Of a stretch of 64,000 nt of DNA, positions 8,370 to 17,282 are shown piece by piece; within the stretch, counting starts at the first letter, position 1; each line of letters begins with the position of its first letter. Below the pieces are notes generated by a model that was given only the letters and a program-made list of their open reading frames with translations, searched no databases and had not been told where the DNA came from. The stretch comes from Paenibacillus cookii (GTDB taxonomy: Bacteria; Bacillota; Bacilli; Paenibacillales; Paenibacillaceae): NCBI RefSeq assembly GCF_018333375.1, contig NZ_BORW01000026.1:1-64000 (forward strand), written 5' to 3'. Both the position numbers and the translations under genes were made by a program.

Positions 8370-8891
8370 CTATCCGTTAACAGAATGAATGGTTTTTCCG
8401 AGGCGCTCTTCGCTCATCGGCGGCACCATGATTGCGTTTTTGCCGATGGACATGCCCTCCGCAAGCGGCAGCCATTTCCGGCCTTCCAGCAAATCCGAGA
8501 CGAAACCGTCGCTGATTTCTATACCTAGTATTGTATTTCCCATTTCCTGGTCAAAATAAACGTCCGTCGCTTTTCCGAGCAGAACGCCTTCCTCGGTCAG
8601 CACGTCCATGTCCTTCAGTTTATTTTTGCCCGTCAGGAACGTGTATTGTATATCGTCGGCCTTTGTCTTTCGAACAGCCTGTTGATTCCGAATCATCACA
8701 GCGTCTTCGCCGTAAGCCACGATATCCTCCCAGGATACGGACTTGGCCGAACTGGAAAACAGGCTTCTGCCTTCAAGCTCCAAAGCTTGGAGCTTCCAGT
8801 CCCCGCTGACCCAAACATCGCTGATTTTGCCGATCTGCCCGCCTTCGTCCACATCGAACACGGCAAGGCCGATCAATTCTTGAAACTTCAT
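8370..8891 (-). CDS. PRC-barrel domain protein (YrrD-like)
   Basis: A 173-residue protein starting MKFQELIGLAVFD, with two PRC-barrel repeats: residues 1-75 (GQIGKISDVWVSGDWKLQALELEG) and residues 90-160 (EEGVLLGKATDVYFDQEMGNTILGIEISDG). PRC barrels are small beta-barrels found in RimM, photosynthetic reaction centres and stress proteins. The start ATG at 8891 is preceded by AGGTGGG; four codons upstream remain open but lack a site. It matches B. subtilis yrrD in both content and position near the cysteine desulfurase and mnmA. Function not established. Confidence 0.88.
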   Translation of the reverse strand: MKFQELIGLAVFDVDEGGQIGKISDVWVSGDWKLQALELEGRSLFSSSAKSVSWEDIVAYGEDAVMIRNQQAVRKTKADDIQYTFLTGKNKLKDMDVLTEEGVLLGKATDVYFDQEMGNTILGIEISDGFVSDLLEGRKWLPLAEGMSIGKNAIMVPPMSEERLGKTIHSVNG

Positions 8892-8927
8892 GCCAGGACC
8901 CACCTATCGTCATGAGATTGAAACGAA

Positions 8928-8956
8928 GGCATCCCGCGAGAGGCGGGACGGATGCC
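8928..8956 (-). terminator. Probable terminator after the cysteine desulfurase gene
   Basis: The minus strand forms GGCATCC-CCCGC/GCGGG-ATGCC with a short loop. The following TTCGTTTC is only a weak U-tract, so termination may be partial. Confidence 0.5.
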
Positions 8957-9027
8957 CCTGCGGGCACCGATCCTTGTTCCGGACGGTATGGAAGCACGCC
9001 TCCCTCCTTGTCCATACATAGAGAATC

Positions 9028-10179
9028 CTAACTTCTAATACGTAAACGACGAAGAATGGTTGCAATTTTTTGGGCGGTGTATTCCATATCTTCCGTAGTA
9101 TTACCCAAACCGAAGCTAAAACGAATCGCGGAGCGCAAAACATTTTGTGGAAGTTTCATAGCTTGAAGCACATGGGACAGCTCAAGGGAACCGGAGGTGC
9201 ATGCCGAGCCGCTGGCTGCCGCAACGCCTTCCATGTCCAGGTTCATCAGGAGCGTCTCCGTGTCTGTTTCCGGGAAGCTGATATTCAGTATGTGAGGTAA
9301 AAATTCAGAGGGATGTCCGTTGACGACAAACGCGTCTTGTCCAATTTCCTGTTCCAGCAAACGGATAAACGTATCCCGGAGCATGAGGTCATGCTCTCTG
9401 CGCGGCTCTAGTTGTTCCGCCGCAATTTCGACGGCTTTGGCGAATCCGGCGATGCCCGCCATGTTTTCCGTGCCTGCGCGGCGTTTTTTCTCCTGAAGCC
9501 CCCCGTGCAGTCTCGGCGCAAGGTGGACGCCGCGGCGCACGTACAAAGCGCCGATCCCTTGGGGGCCGTTGATTTTATGGGCCGAAAAGCTCATCAGGTC
9601 CACGGGCAGCTCGCGCAAGGATATCGGAATCGCCCCCAGCGCCTGAACGGCGTCCACATGGAACAGGATGCCGCGGCTTCGGGCGAGCTCGCCGATTTCC
9701 CGGATCGGCTGCACCGTGCCGACTTCATTGTTCGCATACATGATGCTGATCAGCGCCGTATTTTCCGTCAGCGCCTGTTCAACGTCTTCTGCACGCACCC
9801 TTCCCGTCCCGTCAACCGGAAGATACGTGACGCGGTAGCCCTGCCTTTCCAGCTCCTCGCAGGCGTGCAGCACGGCATGGTGTTCGATGGACGAAGTAAT
9901 GACATGCTTATCCCGGCCTTCCATCGCCTCCAACGCGCCGAACAACGCAAGGTTGTCGCTTTCCGTTCCGCCGCCGGTGAACACGAGCTCATCGGGGTGG
10001 CAGCCCAAATATTTGGCGATTTTGTCCCTGGCCCCGCCCACCGTCCGTTTGGCGGAACGGCCGAAGGCATGAACGCTGGATGCGTTGCCGAATTGCCCCG
10101 TCATCACGTTCATCATTTCCTGCGCGACTTCCGGATGGACGGGCGTGGATGCCGCATGATCCAAGTAAATGGATTTCAT
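9028..10179 (-). CDS. Cysteine desulfurase (NifS/IscS family, YrvO-like)
   Basis: A 383-residue PLP enzyme that removes sulfur from cysteine and passes it on as persulfide. Visible features are the N-terminal IYLDHAASTPVHPEV, the PLP lysine in SFSAHKINGPQG, and the mobile active-site cysteine in ASGSACTSGSLELSHV. In B. subtilis the orthologue YrvO sits beside mnmA and supplies sulfur for tRNA 2-thiouridine; here it is beside both cymR (15 bases upstream) and mnmA (divergent). It is therefore probably dedicated to MnmA. The start ATG at 10179 gives the family's usual N-terminus. Confidence 0.95.
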   Translation of the reverse strand: MKSIYLDHAASTPVHPEVAQEMMNVMTGQFGNASSVHAFGRSAKRTVGGARDKIAKYLGCHPDELVFTGGGTESDNLALFGALEAMEGRDKHVITSSIEHHAVLHACEELERQGYRVTYLPVDGTGRVRAEDVEQALTENTALISIMYANNEVGTVQPIREIGELARSRGILFHVDAVQALGAIPISLRELPVDLMSFSAHKINGPQGIGALYVRRGVHLAPRLHGGLQEKKRRAGTENMAGIAGFAKAVEIAAEQLEPRREHDLMLRDTFIRLLEQEIGQDAFVVNGHPSEFLPHILNISFPETDTETLLMNLDMEGVAAASGSACTSGSLELSHVLQAMKLPQNVLRSAIRFSFGLGNTTEDMEYTAQKIATILRRLRIRS

Positions 10180-10193
10180 TTTCGCATCTCCTT

Positions 10194-10613
10194 TTAAATG
10201 TAAAACATGTAGTTATCGGCGGCGTCCTGCTCCTGATAGGTGATCAGGTCGAGCAGCGTGGTCGAATCCAGCACGTTCGCGATGCCGTCGCGGATGCGAA
10301 GCCACAGGTTGCGCTTGGCAGGATCGTCTTCTTCCGTAAAATCGACCGGGGAAATCGGGCCTTCCAGCACGCGGATGACGTCTCCCGCCGTAATTTCCGA
10401 AGCTTCGCGGGACAACACGTAACCGCCGTACGCGCCGCGAATGCTTTTCACGAGCCCGGCGTTGCGCAGCGGCGCGATCAACTGCTCCAGATAATGCTCG
10501 GAAAGCTGGTTTTTTTCGGCGATGCTTTTCAGCGAGATCGGGCCTTCGCCGTATTTGGCCGCAAGCTCCATCATGATCGTCAGGCCGTAACGCCCTTTTG
10601 TCGATATCTTCAA
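10194..10613 (-). CDS. cymR: Rrf2-family cysteine metabolism regulator CymR
   Basis: About 139 residues with the Rrf2 winged helix at the N-terminus (LKISTKGRYGLTIMMELA, then ISLKSIAEKNQLSEHYLEQL and GGYVLSREASEIT). It lacks the three Fe-S cysteines of IscR, which favours CymR, the repressor of cysteine uptake and synthesis that acts with CysK. The start is TTG at 10613, preceded by AGAGGTG; an extension to 10676 has no site. It is followed 15 bases later by the cysteine desulfurase gene, so the repressor and a main cysteine-consuming enzyme appear co-transcribed. Confidence 0.92.
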   Translation of the reverse strand: MKISTKGRYGLTIMMELAAKYGEGPISLKSIAEKNQLSEHYLEQLIAPLRNAGLVKSIRGAYGGYVLSREASEITAGDVIRVLEGPISPVDFTEEDDPAKRNLWLRIRDGIANVLDSTTLLDLITYQEQDAADNYMFYI

Positions 10614-10724
10614 AGGTGGCACCTCTTTCAAAAGTTCATGTTTTCTTTTAAATATGTCGGGATCCGTTGCAGACACCTTAGATCCTGAGGATAATATCTG
10701 CGTATTCCGATCATAACCCTTTGC

Positions 10725-10762
10725 TTATGTTAACATATCCGGCGTTTTTTTGGTATGTTAAC
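10725..10762. promoter_or_regulatory. Paired GTTAAC palindromes in the cymR-mnmA divergent region
   Basis: The 383-base divergent region contains a perfect 12-bp palindrome TATGTTAACATA near 10727-10738 and a second ATGTTAAC copy about 27 bases away. The pair lies where the cymR promoter would be expected. No other genes are visible in the region; the rest is AT-rich with a TATATAAT-like box near 10866 that may serve mnmA. An operator function is inferred only from symmetry and position. Confidence 0.4.
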
Positions 10763-10996
10763 GTCAACCGATGTACTTCCACGGAAGACAGGCACGCCTT
10801 TCCCCCATTGATTTGATCGCGTAAAAATCGGTTTCCCCCGGCAAAAACTTCTAAAATTCCATCATATATAATCTCGGGCAAAACTGCAAATTGTACTCCT
10901 CATGCGGACAAACGCCATCCGGGTATGACCTCCGGCCCGTTGTGTGTTAAAATACGGGTATGGGCACAATTTCAAAATAGAAATGGTGAGTTAATT

Positions 10997-12133
10997 TTGG
11001 CAAACAACAATCAAAACACGCGCGTGGTCGTCGGCATGTCCGGCGGCGTCGATTCCTCGGTGACCGCGCTCCTGCTGAAGGAGCAAGGCTACGATGTCAT
11101 CGGTATTTTCATGAAAAACTGGGACGATACCGACGAATTCGGAGTCTGCACCGCGGAACAGGACGCAGAGGATGTCCGGCGCGTTTGCGAGCAGATAGAT
11201 ATTCCTTATTACACGGTCAATTTCGAAAAAGAGTATTTCGATAAAGTATTTACCTATTTCCTCGACGAATATAAGTCAGGGCGCACGCCGAATCCGGACG
11301 TCATGTGCAACCGCGAAATCAAATTCGGCGAATTCCTGAACAAGGCGCTGGGACTGGGCGCCGATTATGTCGCCACGGGCCATTATGCCCGCGTCGTCGA
11401 GGAGGATGGCGTCTTCAAGCTGCTCCGCGGCGTCGACGGCAACAAGGATCAAACCTACTTCCTGAACGCGCTGAATCAGGAGCAGCTGTCGAAAGCGATG
11501 TTCCCGATCGGCCATCTGCCGAAACCCGAAGTACGCAAGATTGCCGAAGCGGCGGGATTGTACACCGCCAAAAAGAAAGACAGCACCGGCGTCTGCTTCA
11601 TCGGCGAACGTAACTTCAAAGAGTTCCTTAGCCAGTATTTGCCGGCGCAATCCGGCGATATGGTGGATATCGCGACGGGCGAAATCAAAGGCCGCCACGA
11701 CGGCTTGATGTATTACACGCTCGGACAGCGCCAAGGGCTCGGCATCGGCGGATCCGGAAACGGCGAACCGTGGTTCGTGGCCGACAAGGATCTGGAGCAA
11801 AATATTTTGTACGTCGTTCAAGGCGACAAGCATCCGAGCCTGTATTCGACGGGGCTGATTGCCACAGGCGTGAACTGGATCGCAGGCGAAGGGAACGTGC
11901 CCACAGAGCCTTTCAGCTGCACCGCCAAGTTCCGCTACCGCCAGCCCGACCAGGACGTTACGCTCGAATGGCTTGAAGACGGCACCGTACACGTGCGGTT
12001 CGCCGAGAAGCAAAAAGCGATTACTCCGGGACAAGCCGTCGTGTTCTATCAAGGCGACGTTTGCCTTGGCGGCGGCACCATCGACAAAGTGGAAAAGGTT
12101 CCGTTCAAGCTGCCGGCACTCCAAAAAAAATAA
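10997..12133 (+). CDS. mnmA: tRNA-specific 2-thiouridylase MnmA
   Basis: About 378 residues. The PP-loop SGGVDSS binds ATP, and the two catalytic cysteines are visible in VMCNREIKFG and TGVCFIGERNF. MnmA adds sulfur to U34 of tRNA-Lys, -Glu and -Gln. The chosen start is a TTG at 10997 with GGTGAG six bases before it; an ATG at 10925 would add 24 residues without family support. It is divergent from cymR and the cysteine desulfurase, rather than co-directional as in B. subtilis, and is followed by a strong terminator. Confidence 0.95.
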   Translation: MANNNQNTRVVVGMSGGVDSSVTALLLKEQGYDVIGIFMKNWDDTDEFGVCTAEQDAEDVRRVCEQIDIPYYTVNFEKEYFDKVFTYFLDEYKSGRTPNPDVMCNREIKFGEFLNKALGLGADYVATGHYARVVEEDGVFKLLRGVDGNKDQTYFLNALNQEQLSKAMFPIGHLPKPEVRKIAEAAGLYTAKKKDSTGVCFIGERNFKEFLSQYLPAQSGDMVDIATGEIKGRHDGLMYYTLGQRQGLGIGGSGNGEPWFVADKDLEQNILYVVQGDKHPSLYSTGLIATGVNWIAGEGNVPTEPFSCTAKFRYRQPDQDVTLEWLEDGTVHVRFAEKQKAITPGQAVVFYQGDVCLGGGTIDKVEKVPFKLPALQKK

Positions 12134-12148
12134 AGCACAGACGTTAAA

Positions 12149-12188
12149 GCCACCCGCCCCCATGTTTCCGGCGGCGGTGGCTTTTTTT
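12149..12188 (+). terminator. Terminator after mnmA
   Basis: Arms GCCACCCGCC and GGCGGTGGC around a loop are followed by a seven-T run, 16 bases after the mnmA stop. Confidence 0.9.
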
Positions 12189-12308
12189 CATGGAACGCCC
12201 TGCATGCCGAACCTGTTCGGCGGACGTTTCATGACGCCTGTGCAAAACATTCTCTACGACTCCCGCGGAATCCTTCTCGTTGATGAAGATTTCCCCGTAA
12301 TTCGATCA

Positions 12309-13631
12309 TCATTCCCCGGAAAGGAACTGGTTTCTTCTGCGCTGCTGGTTGATTTGGATTTTCGCCTCGTTGCCCTGCTCGGTCGCCTGGTAGAAGACGC
12401 GGCGCGCAATCTCCTTCGGCAAATAATCCTGCTTCACGTAATGCCCCGGATAATCATGGGGATACTTGTAGCCTTCATGGCCCAGCTTCACGGCCCCTTT
12501 ATAATGCGTATCCCGCAAATGCAGCGGCACCTCCGCCGATTTCAGCTCTTCGATCGCCGACGTCGCCCGCGAAATCGCCGTATAAACCGCATTCGATTTC
12601 GGGCTCTCCACGGCAAACAAGATGGCCTGGGCGATGTTCAGCTTCGCTTCCGGCCAACCGTTGTTCCGGTAGGCCTCCAATGCGCTGACGGCCTGGACCA
12701 TGGCCTGCGGATTCGCGAGGCCGATGTCCTCGCTGCTGGCGGCGATCAGGCGGCGGATGAACACCATCGGGTCCATCCCCAGCTTCTCCACCGCGTACAA
12801 AAACCAGAACAAAGCGGCATCGCTGGAGCCGCGGATGCTTTTATGAAAGGCGGAAAGCACGTCGTATTGCGTCGATTCGTCCGCCCGCACGGTCGGACGG
12901 CGGATCGACTCCTCGGCGACGCCAAGCGTAATGTGAACGGTGCCGTCGTCCTCCGGCGGCGTCGTCATCGCCGCCAGCTCGAGCGCCGTCAGCGCCCGGC
13001 GGATATCCCCATTCGCCATCGTGGCGATATGGTCCAGCGCTTCCTCGTCCGCCTTCAGCTTCATATATCCGAGCCCTTTGTCGGGATCGGCCAGCGCCCG
13101 CTTCATGGCGGCAAGCGAATGGTCCTTCGTCAACGGCTGCAGCTGGAACAGGGTGGAGCGGCTCATCAAAGCCCCGTTGACGTAATGGAACGGGTTTTCC
13201 GTCGTCGCCCCGATAAAAATGATCGTCCCTTTTTCGACCGCCGGCAGCAGCGCGTCCTGCCGCGAGCTGTTGAAGCGGTGCACCTCGTCGAGGAACAGGA
13301 TCGTTTTCGTGCCGTACATCGCCTTGTTGCTTTGGGCGCGGTCGATGACTTCCCGCACGTCTTTGACGGAGGCGTCCACGGCGTTCAGCCGGACGAAGTC
13401 CGCCTGCGTTTTTTGCGATATGATATGCGCCAGCGTCGTTTTCCCGCATCCCGGCGGGCCGTACAGGAGGATCGAGCTGACTTGGTCCGCTTCGATCGCC
13501 CTGCGCAGCAGCTTTCCGGGGCCTACGATATGTTCCTGCCCGATATATTCATCCAACGAGGTGGGACGCATCCGGTCGGCCAGCAGCCTTCCGCCCCGGT
13601 CCGACTCCTGCTGGAAAGAAAATAAATCCAT
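12309..13631 (-). CDS. rarA: Replication-associated recombination ATPase RarA (MgsA)
   Basis: A 440-residue AAA+ protein with Walker A GPPGCGKTT, Walker B FLDEVHRFN and the sensor segment FIGATTENPF, followed by the MgsA C-terminal domain (PMVFIRRLIAASSEDIGLANPQA). RarA acts at stalled replication forks. It is convergent with mnmA and lies downstream of the fucosidase gene. In B. subtilis (yrvN) it lies beside cymR and tcdA; here mnmA/cymR are on one side but tcdA is 24 kb away, which marks an insertion of accessory genes. Confidence 0.95.
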   Translation of the reverse strand: MDLFSFQQESDRGGRLLADRMRPTSLDEYIGQEHIVGPGKLLRRAIEADQVSSILLYGPPGCGKTTLAHIISQKTQADFVRLNAVDASVKDVREVIDRAQSNKAMYGTKTILFLDEVHRFNSSRQDALLPAVEKGTIIFIGATTENPFHYVNGALMSRSTLFQLQPLTKDHSLAAMKRALADPDKGLGYMKLKADEEALDHIATMANGDIRRALTALELAAMTTPPEDDGTVHITLGVAEESIRRPTVRADESTQYDVLSAFHKSIRGSSDAALFWFLYAVEKLGMDPMVFIRRLIAASSEDIGLANPQAMVQAVSALEAYRNNGWPEAKLNIAQAILFAVESPKSNAVYTAISRATSAIEELKSAEVPLHLRDTHYKGAVKLGHEGYKYPHDYPGHYVKQDYLPKEIARRVFYQATEQGNEAKIQINQQRRRNQFLSGE

Positions 13632-13718
13632 CTGTGTTCACGTCCTTGAAAATGAAATGGCTTGTCTCTTGTCCTTTTCAAGCTCTCCCTCTATCATAAC
13701 ATACCGGGCAGGCACAGA

Positions 13719-15146
13719 TCATGCGTTCCGGTCGCCGCGGTACACTTCGAATGCCGAAATGTTCGGCCACCATCTCGATTGCGTGATCGTCAGGCGGACG
13801 TAACGGCTTGTAACGGCCGGGAAACGGCAGATCCGTTTATAACCGATCACCGTGCCGTCGTACGCCTTTTTCCACTCGCCGCCTGCCATATACTCCAGCA
13901 CAAACCGCTCGACCCGCTGGCTGTACCGGTATTCCTGCAAAACGACGTGGTCGAAGGTTTGCTCCGCCCCGAGATCGACCGTCAAACCGGCCGCTTCCGT
14001 TCCCTCTTGCGGAGCCCAGAACGTATCCCGGTCGCCGTCCACCGCGTATAAGGCTTCATGCCCTGCCATCGCTTCGCTCGCCTCCACCGGGGCGCCGGCG
14101 GCCAGGTTCGTGCGGAACGTTCCCCGGATCCATTCCCCAAGCTCTTGCAGGCGCCGCACGTCGTTTTCATGGAACAGGCCGCGGGTGTCCGGCGGAATGT
14201 TGAGCAGAAACGTCGCATTGCCCCCGACCGATCCGTAATACACCTTGATCAGTTCCTCGAGCGGCTTCACCTGATCGTCCTGGGACGCATGGTAGAACCA
14301 TCCCGGACGGATCGAAGTGTTCACTTCCGCCGGATACCAGATCAGCTCTTTTTCCTTCAAAACGACGTCACGGCTTCCCAGGTCCTCGTCCTCCGAACTG
14401 TATCTCTTGGCGAATTCTCCGTCGTCTTCCTGCTGGGAATTTTCCTGGATTTTTTCGTTATCCCGCAGCGATGCGGGAACGACGCTCCATTCCGATTCCC
14501 GGCAGTGTCCCGCCTCGTTGCCGCACCAGCGGATGTCGGGGCCGCAGACGGAAATGGCCGCCCCCGGCTGCAGCTCCCGAATGAGCGCGTAATAGGCGTC
14601 CCAGTCGTACACCTGGCGTTTGCCGTTCGGGCCTTCGCCGCAGGCGCCGTCGAACCAAACGCAGAAGATGTCGCCGTATCCGGTCAACAGCTCCCGCAGC
14701 TGGTTTTTGAAATATTCGTTGTATGCCGGCGAATCGCCGTAGGTCGGCTCATGCCGGTCCCACGGGGACAAATAGATGCCGAAACGGATGCCTCCCCGGC
14801 GGCAGGCGTCCGCCACTTCCTTGACGACGTCGCCGCCGCCGTTTTTCCACGGACTACTTTTGACGGAATGCTCCGTATATTGGCTCGGCCACAAACAAAA
14901 ACCGTCATGATGTTTGCAGGTCAAAATCAAACCCTTCATGCCGGCCGATTTGCACGCTTCCACCCATTGGTCCGCATCCAGCGCGGTCGGGTTGAAGATC
15001 GACGGATCTTCCTTCCCGCTTCCCCATTCCTGGTCCGTAAACGCATTCACCGAAAAATGAACAAAAGCATAAAATTCCATCTCCTGAACGGACAACTGTC
15101 TTTCCGTCGGCTTCACCTGCGCGGCGTATTGAATCCTATCGTTCAT
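13719..15146 (-). CDS. GH29 alpha-L-fucosidase with C-terminal discoidin (F5/8C) domain
   Basis: A 475-residue glycoside hydrolase. The catalytic barrel covers about residues 5-340: EFYAFVHFSVNAF, TCKHHDGFCLWPS, GIYLSPWDRH and CVWFDGACGEG, where the aspartate of FDGA is the expected nucleophile. A C-terminal F5/8 type C domain (about 350-475) contains VDGDRDTFWAP and ends RYVRLTITQSRWWPNISAFEVYR, and may bind glycan. No signal peptide is present, so it acts inside the cell on imported fucosides. It stands alone, with no fucose catabolic genes in the window. A cre-like box and a long hairpin lie upstream. Confidence 0.9.
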   Translation of the reverse strand: MNDRIQYAAQVKPTERQLSVQEMEFYAFVHFSVNAFTDQEWGSGKEDPSIFNPTALDADQWVEACKSAGMKGLILTCKHHDGFCLWPSQYTEHSVKSSPWKNGGGDVVKEVADACRRGGIRFGIYLSPWDRHEPTYGDSPAYNEYFKNQLRELLTGYGDIFCVWFDGACGEGPNGKRQVYDWDAYYALIRELQPGAAISVCGPDIRWCGNEAGHCRESEWSVVPASLRDNEKIQENSQQEDDGEFAKRYSSEDEDLGSRDVVLKEKELIWYPAEVNTSIRPGWFYHASQDDQVKPLEELIKVYYGSVGGNATFLLNIPPDTRGLFHENDVRRLQELGEWIRGTFRTNLAAGAPVEASEAMAGHEALYAVDGDRDTFWAPQEGTEAAGLTVDLGAEQTFDHVVLQEYRYSQRVERFVLEYMAGGEWKKAYDGTVIGYKRICRFPAVTSRYVRLTITQSRWWPNISAFEVYRGDRNA

Positions 15147-15231
15147 CGCTAGCCCTCCAAATTTTCCTTATGCCGGGATCGTTCCCATCTTTCATTGCGC
15201 AAAATCCACTTTATAACATTCTTCTTCAAAC

Positions 15232-15266
15232 GCAGGATACCTGCAAGAAAATTGCAAGTATCCTGC
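15232..15266. promoter_or_regulatory. Inverted repeat in the fucosidase 5' region
   Basis: Arms GCAGGATAC and GTATCCTGC, continued inward by TGCAA and TTGCA around a 5-nt loop, form a 14-bp stem with one internal mismatch. No T-run follows on either strand, so it does not look like a terminator. It lies about 85 bases upstream of the fucosidase start and could be an operator or an mRNA structure. Confidence 0.5.
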
Positions 15267-15332
15267 TATAAAATTTCACGTTATTTGTTCAGCGCTGTCC
15301 CAATCTTTGCCGATGTCTTGTTGCCGGCCGCA

Positions 15333-15347
15333 AAATAGCGCTTACAT
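15333..15347 (-). promoter_or_regulatory. Candidate cre (CcpA) site
   Basis: The minus strand reads ATGTAAGCGCTATTT, matching the cre consensus WTGNAANCGNWNNCW at all but one defined position. Its place upstream of a glycosidase fits carbon catabolite repression. Confidence 0.5.
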
Positions 15348-15401
15348 TTTATGCTTTATCTTATATCTCGGGATTTCTCCTCGTCCATGAGTTCTTTCCA
15401 T

Positions 15402-15454
15402 GCGCAAAAAAGAAACGCCCGCAGAGCCGGCGGTCGCTGCCGGCGCTCTGCGGG
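15402..15454 (-). terminator. Terminator of the M29/AroM transcript
   Basis: A GC-rich hairpin (CCCGCAGAGCGCCGGC-like arm and its complement) is followed on the minus strand by CGTTTCTTTTTT. It ends transcription 75 bases after the M29-like gene. Confidence 0.9.
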
Positions 15455-15528
15455 TCGTTCCAGTCCGCACCCATGCTTTATTCCTCATTCGCCTCGTTTG
15501 GCCCTGCCTGTGGCGCCGCCTGCATAAA

Positions 15529-16482
15529 TCAGCTCTCCACCAGCTCGCCGTTTTTCATGATCAACCGGTCGTCCAAATAAACGTCCGGTCGGCCGACGAC
15601 GCAATCGATATGGACGCCGGCCGCAACGACGCCGCCAAACGTATTGTTGCTGCCGAAAGCGACGTGGATCGTGCCGTATACCTTCTCGTCCTCCAGGACG
15701 ACGCCCGTGATTCTCGCCTTGTTGTTGGTGCCGATGCCGAACTCCCCGAGCAGCCTGCCGTCGCCATCCCCGAGCATTTGCAGCAGCTTTTCGCCCTCCG
15801 CGCCGCCGTCGGCCGCTACAAGGCGGCCCTTCTCCACGGTCAAAACGACCGGACCCGCAACCTTGCCGATGCCGGCGATCGAGCCGTCGACGACGATTTT
15901 CCCTGCGGCGGAGCCCTCTACGGGCGCGATATACGCTTCCCCCGAAGGCAGGTTTCCCGATTGACCCGGCTCCACGTACATGCCCGTGCTCGGCACCCCG
16001 TCGCGGCCGTCGATGGAAAACTCCAGCGCGTGTCCGTCCTTTTCGATGCGTACCTTGCGGGTTTGCGTGAGCATATCGGTCACTTTTTCCGTCAGTGCTT
16101 TCACTTCCGTATAGTCTGCCGCGATGGCTCCTTCCAGGAACATGTCCTCGGTAATGCCCGGCATCGTCGCAAGGCGGGCGCCGGCCGCTGCCGCTTGCTT
16201 CCGCGCTTGCGTATGCGTCAGCGAATGCTTCGTGATGCAAACGACGACCTGCGACGCCGCCATGGCGGTCGCGATCGGCGCCGGCGGTTCTTCGCCCGAT
16301 TTGCTTCGTTCCTTCATCACCGTCAGCATGCTTTCGGCTCCGATGCGTTTTCCTGCTTCGTATAGCGATTCCGCGAGTTCCTTTCTCGAATCGTCGGAGA
16401 CGATCAGAAACGTCTCTCCCGCTTTTAATCCAAGGCAATCTTTCAGCATGTTGATGCTGGTTTCAACGATTTTTTCCTGCAT
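15529..16482 (-). CDS. M29-type aminopeptidase-like metalloenzyme
   Basis: A 317-residue protein of the thermophilic aminopeptidase (M29/AmpS) superfamily, which also includes the NicX dihydroxypyridine dioxygenase group. Visible metal-ligand motifs are NLPSGEAYIAPVEG (Glu), LLGEFGIGTNN (Glu), IHVAFGSNNTFGG (His), and GVHIDCVVGRPDVYLDD (His and Asp). It is shorter than classic 410-residue M29 peptidases. It is last in the gene cluster with AroM, DUF1177, DUF917 and the OPT transporter, suggesting final hydrolysis of an imported amide or peptide. Whether the substrate is a peptide cannot be told. Confidence 0.75.
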   Translation of the reverse strand: MQEKIVETSINMLKDCLGLKAGETFLIVSDDSRKELAESLYEAGKRIGAESMLTVMKERSKSGEEPPAPIATAMAASQVVVCITKHSLTHTQARKQAAAAGARLATMPGITEDMFLEGAIAADYTEVKALTEKVTDMLTQTRKVRIEKDGHALEFSIDGRDGVPSTGMYVEPGQSGNLPSGEAYIAPVEGSAAGKIVVDGSIAGIGKVAGPVVLTVEKGRLVAADGGAEGEKLLQMLGDGDGRLLGEFGIGTNNKARITGVVLEDEKVYGTIHVAFGSNNTFGGVVAAGVHIDCVVGRPDVYLDDRLIMKNGELVES

Positions 16483-16567
16483 TTGTCTGACTTCCTTTCA
16501 ACCATTTTTTCGCCGTGTCCCGCTTTGTCGCCCATAAAGGGTCCCTGTCGGTCCTATCATTTCCGAA

Positions 16568-17239
16568 TCAAATCATTTCCGAAACGATTTTCGCCATGAT
16601 CGCATTGGACAGAATGACGGGCAATCCGGAAGCTTCGGCCATCAGTCTCCGCGCCTCCTCCGTATACCCCATGCAGTCCAGCAAAAGGATATCCGCCTTG
16701 CCCTTGAGTCCGGCCGCCGCGGCTTGAAAATCTCCCGGATCGAAAATATATGGCGAGGCGACCCCGTATACCGGGTATAGTCCATAAGGTTCGTATTTCG
16801 AGTTCATGGTTTCCTTCTGCTCTTCCAGAGGAACGATCACGCCCAGCCTCCGGTTCCCGACCATCGCCTTGACGGCCGGCGGAATTATATGATCCGGCTC
16901 GATCAAATAAGCCGTTCGGGTCGCAAGCCCCGGGAAAACGCCCGTGCAAAGCAGCAAAATATTGGCGACCCCTTGATTCTCCATGTCATAAATCTTCTGC
17001 TGCAATATGGGCTGGATTTTGCTGCGCCCCATGATGACCGACTCCCCGGTCGTCAGCCGGGATGTGAGCGTGTAATCCCGGTCTTCCGGACATAAATTGG
17101 CGGCAATATATTCTTTCGACAAGCCGTCCAAAACGCCTGCCTGAATCATCTCCACCCGTTCCGGTAAATGCTCCCGCAAAATCGGGGCCACGTCTTTGCG
17201 CGGAGCCTGCCCGATCGTAATGACCCCAAGTTTCGTCAT
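16568..17239 (-). CDS. AroM family protein
   Basis: A 223-residue protein with the AroM signature: KLGVITIGQAPRKDV at the start, LLLCTGVFPGL in the middle and LLLDCMGYTEEARR near the end. The two cysteines sit where Asp/Glu racemase-fold enzymes carry their acid/base pair, and the family has that fold by prediction. E. coli AroM is regulated with aroL but has no known activity. Its neighbours are DUF1177 upstream and the M29-like protein downstream, all on the same strand. I infer an isomerase or C-X bond lyase role on the cluster's substrate. Confidence 0.8.
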   Translation of the reverse strand: MTKLGVITIGQAPRKDVAPILREHLPERVEMIQAGVLDGLSKEYIAANLCPEDRDYTLTSRLTTGESVIMGRSKIQPILQQKIYDMENQGVANILLLCTGVFPGLATRTAYLIEPDHIIPPAVKAMVGNRRLGVIVPLEEQKETMNSKYEPYGLYPVYGVASPYIFDPGDFQAAAAGLKGKADILLLDCMGYTEEARRLMAEASGLPVILSNAIMAKIVSEMI

Positions 17240-17282
17240 GCGATGATCCTCCTCCCCATGTTCGCCAAAAGCGCGTGTTGCG

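Noticed and set aside
11973..13625. A 550-residue plus-strand open frame
   Set aside because: It starts inside mnmA in another frame and runs antisense to rarA; it also passes through the mnmA terminator.
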